A DNA stretch of 64,000 nucleotides from GCA-2688265 sp964527395. Its GTDB lineage: Archaea > Nanobdellota > Nanobdellia > Woesearchaeales > GW2011-AR9. Positions 16,532 to 24,777 of the stretch are shown piece after piece. Numbering within the stretch: position 1 is the stretch's first letter; each line of letters begins with the position of its first letter. Made by a program: the position numbers and the translations under genes. The stretch is taken from assembly GCA_964527395.1 (NCBI GenBank), contig CAZGQD010000001.1, positions 1 through 64,000 on the forward strand, in the 5' to 3' direction. The notes under the pieces are model-generated. The model ran no database searches and had not been told where the DNA came from. It saw only the letters and a program-made list of their open reading frames with translations.

Positions 16532-17833
16532 TCACCATTTGTGTTTTTTGGCGAAAGTGAATTCGAACAAAGAGATTAGTAGGATTCCACCAACCAAAAG
16601 GAAGTAGAAAAAGAAATAAGGGATTAATTCAATGAAGCCAAATTTGAAAAGTTTTTCTTTTGCGTTGTAATGTGATTGAATGAAAAAGAAGGAGGATAAG
16701 AGTAGTAGAAATATGAATGGAACCATAATTGAAACATTTACGAAAAGATGTTTAAATGTTAATTTCCATGTTTTTATGAATGGCATGAAGTCAAAACCAA
16801 CTATGAATGCGTTTGAAATTGATTTAAATAGTGGGAAAATTAGGAATTTGAATCCAAGGAGTATTGCTGTGATTCCGAAAATGAATCCAAAGATGTTTAA
16901 AGTCATTTGTAAGAGACCAAAATCACCGTATTTTAAGTTACCAATGATACTTTTGTACTTGTAGGCGCATTGCATACTGCCAATGTACCAACGTCTTCTT
17001 TGTTTATAGAATGGATAAACTTTTTCTGGAGCAGTTGTATGAACGTAACCAATATGGCAATGTTTGATTTTATAATGATGTTTTTGAGCACGATAAGCAA
17101 TTTCTTGGTCTTCTGCAACAGTATTAATGTCAAATTTACCCATTTTTTTGATAATGTCTGTTTTGTATATTGAGAATGGCCCAGGAGCTACATAAATACA
17201 ATTAATTGAAGAAATTATTTTGCTTAAAAACATCATAATTAGGTATTCTAACCATTGGATTCTTTGTAAGAATGTTTTTGGTTTGTGAACTTTCATTGCT
17301 GGAGTAATTATTGCAATGTTTTTGTCATTCTCTTTGTTGTATAAATCAAGCATTTTGTTGAGAGTTTCTTCGTCGACAAAAGAATCTGCGTCAAGGCAAG
17401 CAAAAAAGTCACTTATTACATATTCTAATGCTTTATTTAGTGAAGCAGCTTTACCTTGATTGAGGTGTGTTAAGATTCTAAAAAAGTTGTATGCATTATG
17501 TTTTTTAATGAAATCTATAGCTATTTGTTTGGTGTTGTCTGTTGAACCATCATCTATTATAATTACATCTAGTTTGTTTTTAGGATAATTTAAATTGTAA
17601 ATTGATTCTAATGTTTTTTCAATAGTTTTTTCTTCATTAAAGGCTGGAACTAAGATAGATACTGTAGGATGGAAATCTTCTTTTGTTTTTTTGTAGTTTT
17701 GATTTTTGAGATTAGTTATGTTTGATTTATTATTTAGAAATATATTGTCTACAAAAGTTAGGAACAAAAATATATTAAAATAAAGTGATATTAGATAGAT
17801 GCTTAATAAGATAATTGTTTGTGTAGCTACCAT
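16532..17833 (-). CDS. Family 2 processive-type membrane glycosyltransferase
   Basis: 433 residues. One N-terminal TM helix, a GT2 catalytic domain (STVSILVPAFNEEKT pattern, IIIDDGSTDNT, FFACLDADSF, EDQEIAYRA, and QRRRWYIG), and several C-terminal TM helices. The DDG, DxD, ED and QxxRW motifs in this order match BcsA/NodC/PgaC-like enzymes that make or export polysaccharides, using UDP-sugars on the cytoplasmic face. First gene of the minus-strand envelope group. Confidence 0.9.
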   Translation of the reverse strand: MVATQTIILLSIYLISLYFNIFLFLTFVDNIFLNNKSNITNLKNQNYKKTKEDFHPTVSILVPAFNEEKTIEKTLESIYNLNYPKNKLDVIIIDDGSTDNTKQIAIDFIKKHNAYNFFRILTHLNQGKAASLNKALEYVISDFFACLDADSFVDEETLNKMLDLYNKENDKNIAIITPAMKVHKPKTFLQRIQWLEYLIMMFLSKIISSINCIYVAPGPFSIYKTDIIKKMGKFDINTVAEDQEIAYRAQKHHYKIKHCHIGYVHTTAPEKVYPFYKQRRRWYIGSMQCAYKYKSIIGNLKYGDFGLLQMTLNIFGFIFGITAILLGFKFLIFPLFKSISNAFIVGFDFMPFIKTWKLTFKHLFVNVSIMVPFIFLLLLSSFFFIQSHYNAKEKLFKFGFIELIPYFFFYFLLVGGILLISLFEFTFAKKHKW

Positions 17834-17896
17834 TTTTGTTAAGTATATTCTGTAAAGTACAAAGTTTTTTAGTAGGAGGCTTATAAAAATCTAACT

Positions 17897-18796
17897 ATGG
17901 AATATGAGCTTGAAAATGAGGATGGCGATCAGAATGATGATTTTATGACTGGTAATTCTGAAGAAGTTAGGGAAGCTAATGTCGAGCAGAACTCTCCTGA
18001 CGTTGTTTGTTCCTCACAAAGTAAAGAAGTTGATGATGAAGTTGAAGATAAAGTTTCTAGTGTTTCAAATGATTTAGGGACTAAGGTGTCTTTAGGGTCT
18101 GATTTTTTAGATGAGTTTTTAGAAGGTGGACTTGAAAGAGGGATTTTGACTACAGTGTATGGACCATCAGGGTCTGGGAAAACTAATTTATGTTTGATGG
18201 CAGCAGTTGCAGTTGCTCTTAGTGGGAAAAAAGTGTTGATTATAGATACAGAAGGAGGAATTGCAGTTGAGAGAATTAAACAACTTAGTGGAGAAGAAAA
18301 GTATAAAAAAGTTTTAGAGAATATATTGTTTTTTCAACCATTTACGTTTGCTGATCAGGTGATGGCTTTTGATAAATTAAGGTTGATGGATTTTTCTGGT
18401 AAAGAAGATTTAGGACTGATTATTGTTGATTCTATTGCAATGTTGTATAGGTTGGAGCTTGGGAAAGCAGAAGCTATATTTGAAACAAACTCAGCTCTTG
18501 CACGGCAGATTGCTATAGTTATAGAAATTGCAAGAAAGGAGAAGATTCCAGCAATAATAACTAATCAAGTTTATTCGGATTTTAAAAATAAGGATGAAGT
18601 GAAAATGGTTGGTGGTGATTTGTTAAAATATGGAAGCAAATGTTTACTTGAGTTGAAGAAAAATGATGGAAAGCATATCTTGAAATTACATAAACATCGT
18701 TATGTTAGTCCAAAGAAATCTGATGAATTTGTTGTGGTTAAGAGTGGTTTTGAGAAATCAAGTGGAATGTTAGAAAATGATGAATTATTGGAGTAA
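17897..18796 (+). CDS. radB: RadB, RecA-superfamily recombination mediator
   Basis: 299 residues. The RecA core runs from about residue 60: VSLGSDFLDEFLEGGLERG, Walker A VYGPSGSGKTNL, VLIIDTEGG, Walker B LGLIIVDSIAML, and ITNQVYSDF. It lacks the N-terminal HhH domain of RadA, as RadB does. RadB assists RadA in homologous recombination. The first 60 residues are an unusual acidic tail, and part of it (EANVEQNSPD) is encoded by a dispersed repeat also present at 10171. Divergent from the GT2 gene. Confidence 0.9.
   Translation: MEYELENEDGDQNDDFMTGNSEEVREANVEQNSPDVVCSSQSKEVDDEVEDKVSSVSNDLGTKVSLGSDFLDEFLEGGLERGILTTVYGPSGSGKTNLCLMAAVAVALSGKKVLIIDTEGGIAVERIKQLSGEEKYKKVLENILFFQPFTFADQVMAFDKLRLMDFSGKEDLGLIIVDSIAMLYRLELGKAEAIFETNSALARQIAIVIEIARKEKIPAIITNQVYSDFKNKDEVKMVGGDLLKYGSKCLLELKKNDGKHILKLHKHRYVSPKKSDEFVVVKSGFEKSSGMLENDELLE
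17972..18005 (+). repeat. AATGTCGAGCA repeat, copy 2 (translated inside radB)
   Basis: AATGTC pairs with GACGTT around an inner GAG-cagaa-CTC hairpin. The copy at 10171 reads nearly the same. Here it contributes about ten residues to the N-terminal extension of RadB without breaking the frame. Confidence 0.55.
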
Positions 18797-18907
18797 ATTT
18801 TGTTTTGTTTATAAATGGTAGGGAAAGATATATAAATGGAAAAATGATTATTTTTGTTACTTTATACTAAAAGTAGTTAGTAGTAGTAAAAAGAGGTGGA
18901 TGGAAAA

Positions 18908-19165
18908 GTGAAAGCTAAAAATGAGGTTTCTAATAAAACGCTGTTTGGTCTTATCGTAGCGGTTACAGTAATTTCTATAGTAAGTACTTATTTTATTGTG
19001 GATTCTGTGATGAATGCAGAACCAGTAGTAGAAAGTATAGCAGAAGGAAGTGGAGTAGCAACTCTTGAAATAATAGAAGAGCCAGAGTCTGGAGGAGGTT
19101 CAGGAGAGGCGACTTTAAATATTCTTGAGAGTGAAGAGTCAGTTGAAGAGACTGATAGTGAATAA
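18908..19165 (+). CDS. Small membrane-anchored acidic protein, first gene of a surface operon
   Basis: About 85 residues. One TM helix (LFGLIVAVTVISIVSTYFIV) and an acidic outer tail with two related segments (GVATLEIIEEPES and EATLNILESEES). A GTG at 18896 is in frame, but gaggtg at 18893-18898 would serve as ribosome-binding site for the GTG at 18908, so I prefer that. TATA-like gatatataaatgg at about 18827. The next gene begins 15 bp after the stop with the same gaggtg signal, so an operon is likely. Confidence 0.7.
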   Translation: MKAKNEVSNKTLFGLIVAVTVISIVSTYFIVDSVMNAEPVVESIAEGSGVATLEIIEEPESGGGSGEATLNILESEESVEETDSE

Positions 19166-19180
19166 AAGAGGTGAATATAT

Positions 19181-19984
19181 ATGGAAGAACATAAATTATT
19201 AACAGGGATGCTTTTAGCAGCACTCGTGGTTTCAGTAGCAGGTGCTTTTATGACTTTAGATCAACTAGGGTCAAGTGGTTTTACAGGAGCGGCAACAGGT
19301 ACAGGTACAAGTACAGCAACTATAACTGCAGATTTGTCAATCTCGGTTTCAAATGCAGATAATACAATAGTTGCTTTTGGAAGTGGAGTTGTTGATTCAA
19401 CAGATGCTTATGCAGTTCTTTATTCAGAACCAACTGAAGGTCTTACAAATACAGACAATTCTTCAGGATGGGCAGCAGTGAATGATAATCTCTCAGTTCA
19501 GAATAATGGGAACACAGATTTGAATATAACAGTTAAGTCAAGTAATAAGTCAGGAATAGGTGATGGGTCTTTTGTTTGTCAAGGATCAGGGCTTTGTACA
19601 ATAGGCGGAGGATCTCAAACATATAAAGACAATGGGACTGATTTTGCGTTTAAAGTAGCTTCAGCAGAAGTAGATGCTACAAATGGACAAGCTTGTAAGA
19701 GTTTCGGGTATGCAATTTCTCAGATTACTGGAGGAGGAGATGTGACAGGAGCACTTCAAAATAATACAGCAGCTGTAGGTAACTTAACAAATCAAAGTTG
19801 GAATTCGTTTGTTGGAACAAATGTAGAGTATGATGCGTGTAAATGTTTGCAGCATGAGATTAATAATGATGAGATAGCTGTCTTTTTCAAGGCATCAGTC
19901 CCTCAAGATGCAGGTGTTGTGAGTGGAGGTTCTTCAGCGACGTTAACTTTCACATCTTCAGCAGCAGATTCAGGGGATTGTTAG
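19181..19984 (+). CDS. Secreted surface protein (probable fibre or pilin-like subunit)
   Basis: 267 residues. A hydrophobic signal segment (LLTGMLLAALVVSVAGAFM) is followed by a Gly/Thr/Ala stretch and a strand-rich domain beginning TATITADLSISVSN, with many N-x-S/T sequons and several Cys (CQGSGLC, CKC). No C-terminal anchor is present, so it is released or polymerised. The strong gaggtg ribosome site suggests high expression. It could be a TasA-like bundling-pilus subunit, but this rests only on size, signal and strand pattern. Confidence 0.65.
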   Translation: MEEHKLLTGMLLAALVVSVAGAFMTLDQLGSSGFTGAATGTGTSTATITADLSISVSNADNTIVAFGSGVVDSTDAYAVLYSEPTEGLTNTDNSSGWAAVNDNLSVQNNGNTDLNITVKSSNKSGIGDGSFVCQGSGLCTIGGGSQTYKDNGTDFAFKVASAEVDATNGQACKSFGYAISQITGGGDVTGALQNNTAAVGNLTNQSWNSFVGTNVEYDACKCLQHEINNDEIAVFFKASVPQDAGVVSGGSSATLTFTSSAADSGDC

Positions 19985-20040
19985 TTGTTTAAGTGATTTT
20001 TTATTTTTTATTTTTTATTAATTTTTATTGGAGGGATAGA

Positions 20041-21237
20041 ATGATGAGTTTTAGAAGATTCTTTTTGGTTTTTTTTGTAGTAAGTATTATTTTTTCAAGT
20101 TCTTGTTTTGCAATTGGGATAATTACTCAACATCCAAGTTATGAGGGAGTTTATGATGATGAGCCAATAGTGATAGAATATTATTATAAAGGGTCAATAA
20201 CAAAGAAAACCGAAGCTACTGTAGAAGGAAATATAGCGCCTTATGTGACTTTGTCTCAAGAAGAGTTTAGTAGTAGTGAAGGAGATTTCACGGGAACAAT
20301 AGAGTTTGATGATGAAGCAGAATCAACGAAATATTCAGGTTCAGTTTGTATTGGGGAAGTGTCTGATGAGAAGGTAGGTGGTATTTCCTCTTTGACAAGG
20401 TCTTGTGGAAGGTTGTCCGTTCTTTTAATGACTGATGAAGCAGACCTATATGGGATATTGCAGACTCAAAGAACTGATGATAGGGAAATAATAACGTATA
20501 CAGTGATTAATTATGGAAGAGAAAGTGTAAATTATGTTGATGCAAATATTGTTGTTAGAAATGCAGAGGGAGAAGAAGTTTTTTCTTTGAGTGATAGGAG
20601 TAGTGAAGTTCTTGCTTCTCAAGAACAAGTAATTTTTTATTTTGTAATGGAAGAGGTCGGAGATTATAAACCAGGGTATTATTATATGACTGCTGAAGCT
20701 TCATCTAGTGGAATTGAAACTGAAGTTACTGAAGGAGAGTTTAGATTGGGGGAAGAGTTTGTGGGGATATCAGATTATCAAAAAGAATTATTTATAAATA
20801 GTGGAATTCAGGCTTATAATATAAATTTAGAAAATTTTTGGTCAGAAGAATTGAATGCTTATGCAGAGATTAATATTGGTGGACAGATAATTAAATCAGC
20901 AACAAGTGATTTTGACGCTTGGGAACAAAAAGGAGTTACACTTTATGTAAATACAGATACATTAGAACTGAAAACTTATGATGTTGAAGCGACAATTTAT
21001 TTTGGTGAAGAACAATCAACTAGTCAGATACTTTCAATTGGCGTGGTTGAAAAAGAAGTTGAGGAAGTAAGTGAGAGGGCAGATTTGAGTGAAAATAATG
21101 ATAGTAATGTAATGTTGTTTGTTGTAGGTTCAGCTTTAGTGTTTATTTTGGTGATAGTAAGTATATTTGTTTTTAGAAAATGGGATCAGGATAAGGGTTC
21201 TAAAAAAGAAGAATATATTGAGGGAGAGGAATTTTAA
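20041..21237 (+). CDS. Secreted membrane-tethered protein of the surface operon
   Basis: About 398 residues from ATG 20041, which follows ggaggg at an ideal distance. Signal peptide (FFLVFFVVSIIFSSSCFA), several Ig-like strand-rich stretches (EPIVIEYYYKG, EITEV-like segments), and one C-terminal TM helix (VMLFVVGSALVFILVIVSIFVF) with a charged tail. It would display beta domains on the surface. The stop overlaps closely with the next start (2-bp gap), supporting cotranslation. Confidence 0.75.
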   Translation: MMSFRRFFLVFFVVSIIFSSSCFAIGIITQHPSYEGVYDDEPIVIEYYYKGSITKKTEATVEGNIAPYVTLSQEEFSSSEGDFTGTIEFDDEAESTKYSGSVCIGEVSDEKVGGISSLTRSCGRLSVLLMTDEADLYGILQTQRTDDREIITYTVINYGRESVNYVDANIVVRNAEGEEVFSLSDRSSEVLASQEQVIFYFVMEEVGDYKPGYYYMTAEASSSGIETEVTEGEFRLGEEFVGISDYQKELFINSGIQAYNINLENFWSEELNAYAEINIGGQIIKSATSDFDAWEQKGVTLYVNTDTLELKTYDVEATIYFGEEQSTSQILSIGVVEKEVEEVSERADLSENNDSNVMLFVVGSALVFILVIVSIFVFRKWDQDKGSKKEEYIEGEEF

Positions 21238-21239
21238 AA

Positions 21240-21671
21240 ATGAAGTTAAGTAAAGTACAAGTTTTATTAGTGTTATGTATTGTGGCAGTTTTTTCTGTTT
21301 TTTTGACAAATTTAGTTTATAATAATTATAATGTTCTTTATGTTGAGAGTTTTGAGATGCATATTGAAGTTGGAGACGGGGTAGGTATGAATGCTGATAC
21401 AGATAAATTGTGGTTTGGTGAGATTCCAGCTAGAAGTGATTCTTTAGCACGAAAAAATATTGTTCTTGAAAATACTTTTGATGTTCCAGTTAAAGTTGTT
21501 GGGAAAGTACAAGGAGATATGGCAAAATGGGTTACTCTTGTTGATCAAGGGATAGAAATTCAACCAGGAGAAGGTGCAAGTTTTACTGTTGTAGTGTCTC
21601 CTACAAAAGAAGAGACATTTTTTGAGGCAAATTATACTGGAGAACTAATAATTTATATGAAAAGGGTTTGA
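21240..21671 (+). CDS. Small membrane-anchored beta-sandwich protein
   Basis: 143 residues. N-terminal TM (VLLVLCIVAVFSVFLTNLVY), then a compact strand-rich domain with the pattern of a COG1470/NEW3-like or chaperone-type Ig fold (FGEIPARSDSLARKNIVLEN, QGIEIQPGEGASFTVVVS, TGELIIYMKRV). It begins 2 bp after the preceding stop. In pilus and sortase-free surface systems such small Ig proteins often act in assembly; this is inference from context. Confidence 0.72.
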   Translation: MKLSKVQVLLVLCIVAVFSVFLTNLVYNNYNVLYVESFEMHIEVGDGVGMNADTDKLWFGEIPARSDSLARKNIVLENTFDVPVKVVGKVQGDMAKWVTLVDQGIEIQPGEGASFTVVVSPTKEETFFEANYTGELIIYMKRV

Positions 21672-21715
21672 TGATAGTTAGTTATTTATAGGGATAAGTT
21701 ATTTTATTTGGTGTG

Positions 21716-23236
21716 ATGGGAGGAAAAAGAAAGAATTTTGGTTTTTTAGGTTCTTTAAATAAAGATACCGTTCTTTTTTCTTTAGTTGTATTTCTTTTGC
21801 TTTGGAATTTTGCTATAGTGGGAATAAATTTAGGTTTGACTGGTGCAGCTTCAGGAGGAGGTACTGCAAGTCTTTGTGCACAAGTTTTTGTGAATTTAGA
21901 AGCTATTTCTGATCAAGAGATAGTTCATACGTCTGGGTATATCTATAGAGTAAATGCATCTCAACGATTGAGTGATTATAATTATAGTTTTGAGACAAAT
22001 ATTAGTTTTATTGATGTAGTTAATATAACATCGAATAGTTCTTTGATTTATTTTACTCCGAATATTTCTATAGTAGGAGAATATCATGTAAATGTTTCTG
22101 CTTTTGATAAAGCAAGTGCATGTCCTTATTATGATGAAGAAACCTTTACTTTGATAATTAATAACTCTGTTCCAGTTTTTAGTGGTACTATTGGTACTGA
22201 AATATGGAATGAAGATACAAGTAATACAGATATTGATTTATCTGATTATTTTAGTGATGATGATGGAGATACAATTACTTATGGTATAGAAGGAGCTGTA
22301 AACATTAGTGCTAGTTTTGTTTCTGGAGCTATGACACTAACGCCTGATACAAATTGGTATGGTAGTGAGACAGTGAATTTTACTGCTAATGATACTATTA
22401 ATTTGACTCGTTCTAATGAGGTTTTGCTTGTTGTTGTTGAAACTGCTGCTTTTTGTGGTGATTTAGTTTGTGATTCAGGTGAGACTTGTAGTAGCTGTTC
22501 AGGAGATTGTGGAGCTTGCGCAGCTTCAGGAGGATCTTCTGGTGGTGGAGGAGGAGGAGGATCTTCTTCAAGTGGATCTACTAGTAGTAGTGAAACTTCA
22601 GACTCTGAAAGTGAATCTAGTGAGAGCGAATCTGATTCAAGTACTGAAGAAACTGGAGAAGAAGAATCTACAGAAGAAGCAAGTGATGAAGCTTCTGATG
22701 AATGTGAATCATCATGGGAATGTACAAATTGGGAACCAACTGATTGTGATGAATCAGGAGTTCAAACACGTTATTGTGTTGATTTGAATAATTGTGGTGA
22801 AGAAAATTTACAAACAGAAGAAAGAGAGTGTGAGACGGGTGAAGAGTCTTTTTATTCAAACGTAGGGGATTGGTTAGATGAACTTTTTGGAGAAAGTGGT
22901 GCTACTGGACTTGCATTGTCTTTTGGAGGAGAAGAAATTAAGGCTGGACCTTTGATTTTAATGATTTTATTTGTGATCGGTCTTTTGGGCTCTTTAGCTG
23001 TTCTTAAGTTTAGAGGTGGAAGGAGAAAAAAGAGGAGTTTTGTTCTATCTCGTGAAAAATTACTTTTTATTCCAGTTGAAGGGAAGGATTATAGTATTGT
23101 GAATGTGATGACTGTAAGTTTAGGTTCTAAAGGGGAGCTAGCTATGAAGTCTGATTTTGTTAGGCATGAGGAGAATGAGGGTCATCCGCCTTGTTTAGAG
23201 CATGAACATGAGAATTCTGAAAAGATTAAGGGATGA
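21716..23236 (+). CDS. Large secreted cadherin-like, Cys-rich surface protein with C-terminal TM
   Basis: About 506 residues. Signal/TM at the start (SLVVFLLLWNFAIVGINLGL), a strand-rich domain with many N-glycosylation sequons, a cadherin-like repeat (YFSDDDGDTITYGI, LTPDTNWYGSETVNFTA), a Cys motif CGDLVCDSGETCSSC common in DPANN secreted proteins, a Gly/Ser/Glu low-complexity linker, a thrombospondin-like Cys module (CESSWECTNWEPTDC), a TM helix (PLILMILFVIGLLGSLAVL), and a basic cytoplasmic tail. It looks like an anchored surface adhesin. The start could be GTG at 21713. Confidence 0.8.
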   Translation: MGGKRKNFGFLGSLNKDTVLFSLVVFLLLWNFAIVGINLGLTGAASGGGTASLCAQVFVNLEAISDQEIVHTSGYIYRVNASQRLSDYNYSFETNISFIDVVNITSNSSLIYFTPNISIVGEYHVNVSAFDKASACPYYDEETFTLIINNSVPVFSGTIGTEIWNEDTSNTDIDLSDYFSDDDGDTITYGIEGAVNISASFVSGAMTLTPDTNWYGSETVNFTANDTINLTRSNEVLLVVVETAAFCGDLVCDSGETCSSCSGDCGACAASGGSSGGGGGGGSSSSGSTSSSETSDSESESSESESDSSTEETGEEESTEEASDEASDECESSWECTNWEPTDCDESGVQTRYCVDLNNCGEENLQTEERECETGEESFYSNVGDWLDELFGESGATGLALSFGGEEIKAGPLILMILFVIGLLGSLAVLKFRGGRRKKRSFVLSREKLLFIPVEGKDYSIVNVMTVSLGSKGELAMKSDFVRHEENEGHPPCLEHEHENSEKIKG

Positions 23237-23268
23237 ATACTTTTTTCTTGATTTTTCTTTGTATTTGA

Positions 23269-23457
23269 GTACGTATTAAGTTACATTTTATATCTGAAGA
23301 CAGTACCGTCAGGCTTACTGCAGGCGTGACTACTTCGCTTTGAATTTTCCAAATCGCTACTTGGAAAAATGCTCGTTGTTTAGGTCTTGTGTTGAATGAG
23401 AGTGCCAGCAAGAGGACGGTGCTGTCTTCATAATAATTAACGTAACTTAATACGTAC
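23269..23457 (+). ncRNA. Structured RNA-like repeat, family A copy 2
   Basis: Two nested outer stems: GTACGTATTAAGTTAC (23269-23284) pairs perfectly with GTAACTTAATACGTAC (23442-23457), and GAAGACAGTACCGTC (23296-23310) pairs with GACGGTGCTGTCTTC (23415-23429) with one U-G wobble on the plus strand. The core has GCAGGCGTGACTAC, a hairpin ATTTTCCAA..TTGGAAAAAT, TGCTCGTT, and AGTGCCAG. It occupies the gap between the surface operon and rps2 and might act as terminator, UTR element or independent RNA. Confidence 0.72.
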
Positions 23458-23642
23458 GTATTTGAGTTAGTTTTATAAATAAACAGTGTTATGGATAGTT
23501 TTATAGCCGAACTGAACATAAATTGTTTGTTCAGATTGCTGCATGAGGCCAAAAATATTGCAGAAGAGTTTAGATTCGTATTTGTTTCTTGATTCTTTTG
23601 TTTTTTGTGTTTGTAATGTAGCTTTTAGGTTGAATGGAGTGA

Positions 23643-24257
23643 ATGAATATGACAGAAGAAAATGCTGAGAATTTGTTAATTGATTCCAATGAATACTTGA
23701 AAACAGGAGTACATATTGGAACTAAATTTAAAACAAAATATATGAAGAACTTTATCTATAAGACAAGACCTGATGGACTTAGTGTTCTTAATTTGCAGAA
23801 AATTGATGAAAGATTGCGTATTGCAATTAACTTTTTATCACAGTATGATGCAAAAGATATTTTGTTTGTTTGTAGACGAGAAAATGGGTGGAGAGCTCTT
23901 CGTAAATTAAAGAAATTCACAGGTATTAATGTGATTAATGGACGTTATCCACCAGGAATACTTACAAATACAAATTTAGAGACTTTTATTGAACCAAAAG
24001 TAATGTTTGTATGTGACCCTTGGCCAGACAAAAACGCTGTTGTAGATGCAGGAAAAGCAGGAATTCCAGTTGTGGCACTTTGTGATACTAACAATGAGTC
24101 AAACAATGTAGATTTAGTTATTCCAGCTAACAACAAAGGTAAAAAATCAGTTGGATTATTGCTATATTTGATTGCACGTGAATATTTACGAGCAAAAGGA
24201 GTTTTGAAGGCAGAAGATGAGCCTGAATTTAAACCTGAAGACTTTATGGAAGAGTAG
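23643..24257 (+). CDS. rps2: Small-subunit ribosomal protein uS2
   Basis: 204 residues of the archaeal/eukaryotic uS2 type. Landmarks are YLKTGVHIGTKFKT, the INFLSQYDAKDILFVCRR region, GRYPPGILTN and PVVALCDTNNESNNVDLVIP. It is part of the small ribosomal subunit. An alternative ATG lies two codons later (23649); either leaves the conserved N-terminus intact. It is flanked on both sides by family A structured repeats. Confidence 0.96.
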   Translation: MNMTEENAENLLIDSNEYLKTGVHIGTKFKTKYMKNFIYKTRPDGLSVLNLQKIDERLRIAINFLSQYDAKDILFVCRRENGWRALRKLKKFTGINVINGRYPPGILTNTNLETFIEPKVMFVCDPWPDKNAVVDAGKAGIPVVALCDTNNESNNVDLVIPANNKGKKSVGLLLYLIAREYLRAKGVLKAEDEPEFKPEDFMEE

Positions 24258-24346
24258 ATTTGCTTGAAATATAGTGATTTATTGATTATTTTTTCTTGTT
24301 TTTTTGATATTCTTAATGACTTTTAGATGATTTTTCATTCTGTTGT

Positions 24347-24524
24347 AGAGAATTGTGGGTATCAGACTTAACTTCAAGCAAGCTTTCGGAACTTAGTTCA
24401 CATGTTCACTAAGTATCGCAGGCGTGACCACTTCGCTGTGATTTTTCCACTTTGTGAAAAAATGCTCGTTGTTTAGGTCTTTTGTTGGAGGGGAGTGCCA
24501 GTGAGGAGATACCCACAATTCTCT
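24347..24524 (+). ncRNA. Structured RNA-like repeat, family A copy 3
   Basis: A perfect 17-bp outer stem: AGAGAATTGTGGGTATC (24347-24363) pairs with GATACCCACAATTCTCT (24508-24524). Core GCAGGCGTGACCACTTCGC, hairpin ATTTTTCCAC..TGTGAAAAAAT, TGCTCGTTGTTTAGGTCT, AGTGCCAGTGAGGAG. About 45 nt with its own hairpin (CTTAGT..ACTAAG) is inserted between outer stem and core compared with copy 4. Lies between rps2 and tuf. Confidence 0.75.
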
Positions 24525-24662
24525 TGGTGGATGAGGTTTTTTAAAGGTATTTTGAGGCTTTTGATCTTTTTTGGTTTAATTTGGGCTTTTGTTGCTTTTG
24601 GGTTAGGGTCTTTGTCCTTTGTGAGGGCTAGTGTGGGTTTTTAGCTTAAATCAGGCGAAATC

Positions 24663-24670
24663 TTTATAAA
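24663..24670 (+). promoter_or_regulatory. TATA box of the EF-1A gene
   Basis: tttataaa preceded by the purine/AT context gcgaaatc, about 108 nt before the ATG at 24778, so this message would have a leader of roughly 80 nt. Confidence 0.55.
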
Positions 24671-24777
24671 GCAAGTGGGCTCGAATGGCCTATACAGCAA
24701 ATTCGCTCTAAATGTGGGTTTTGGCTGGAAAATTAGAAACTTTATACTATAGAGGTATACGGAGAATAAGTAAGAAA

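Noticed and set aside
23226..23552. Minus-strand frame of 108 codons after the surface operon
   Set aside because: It overlaps the family A structured element and has no start context or recognisable protein features.
24712..24777. Longer start for EF-1A at an upstream in-frame GTG
   Set aside because: The extra residues are unlike any EF-1A N-terminus, and the conserved protein begins at ATG 24778.
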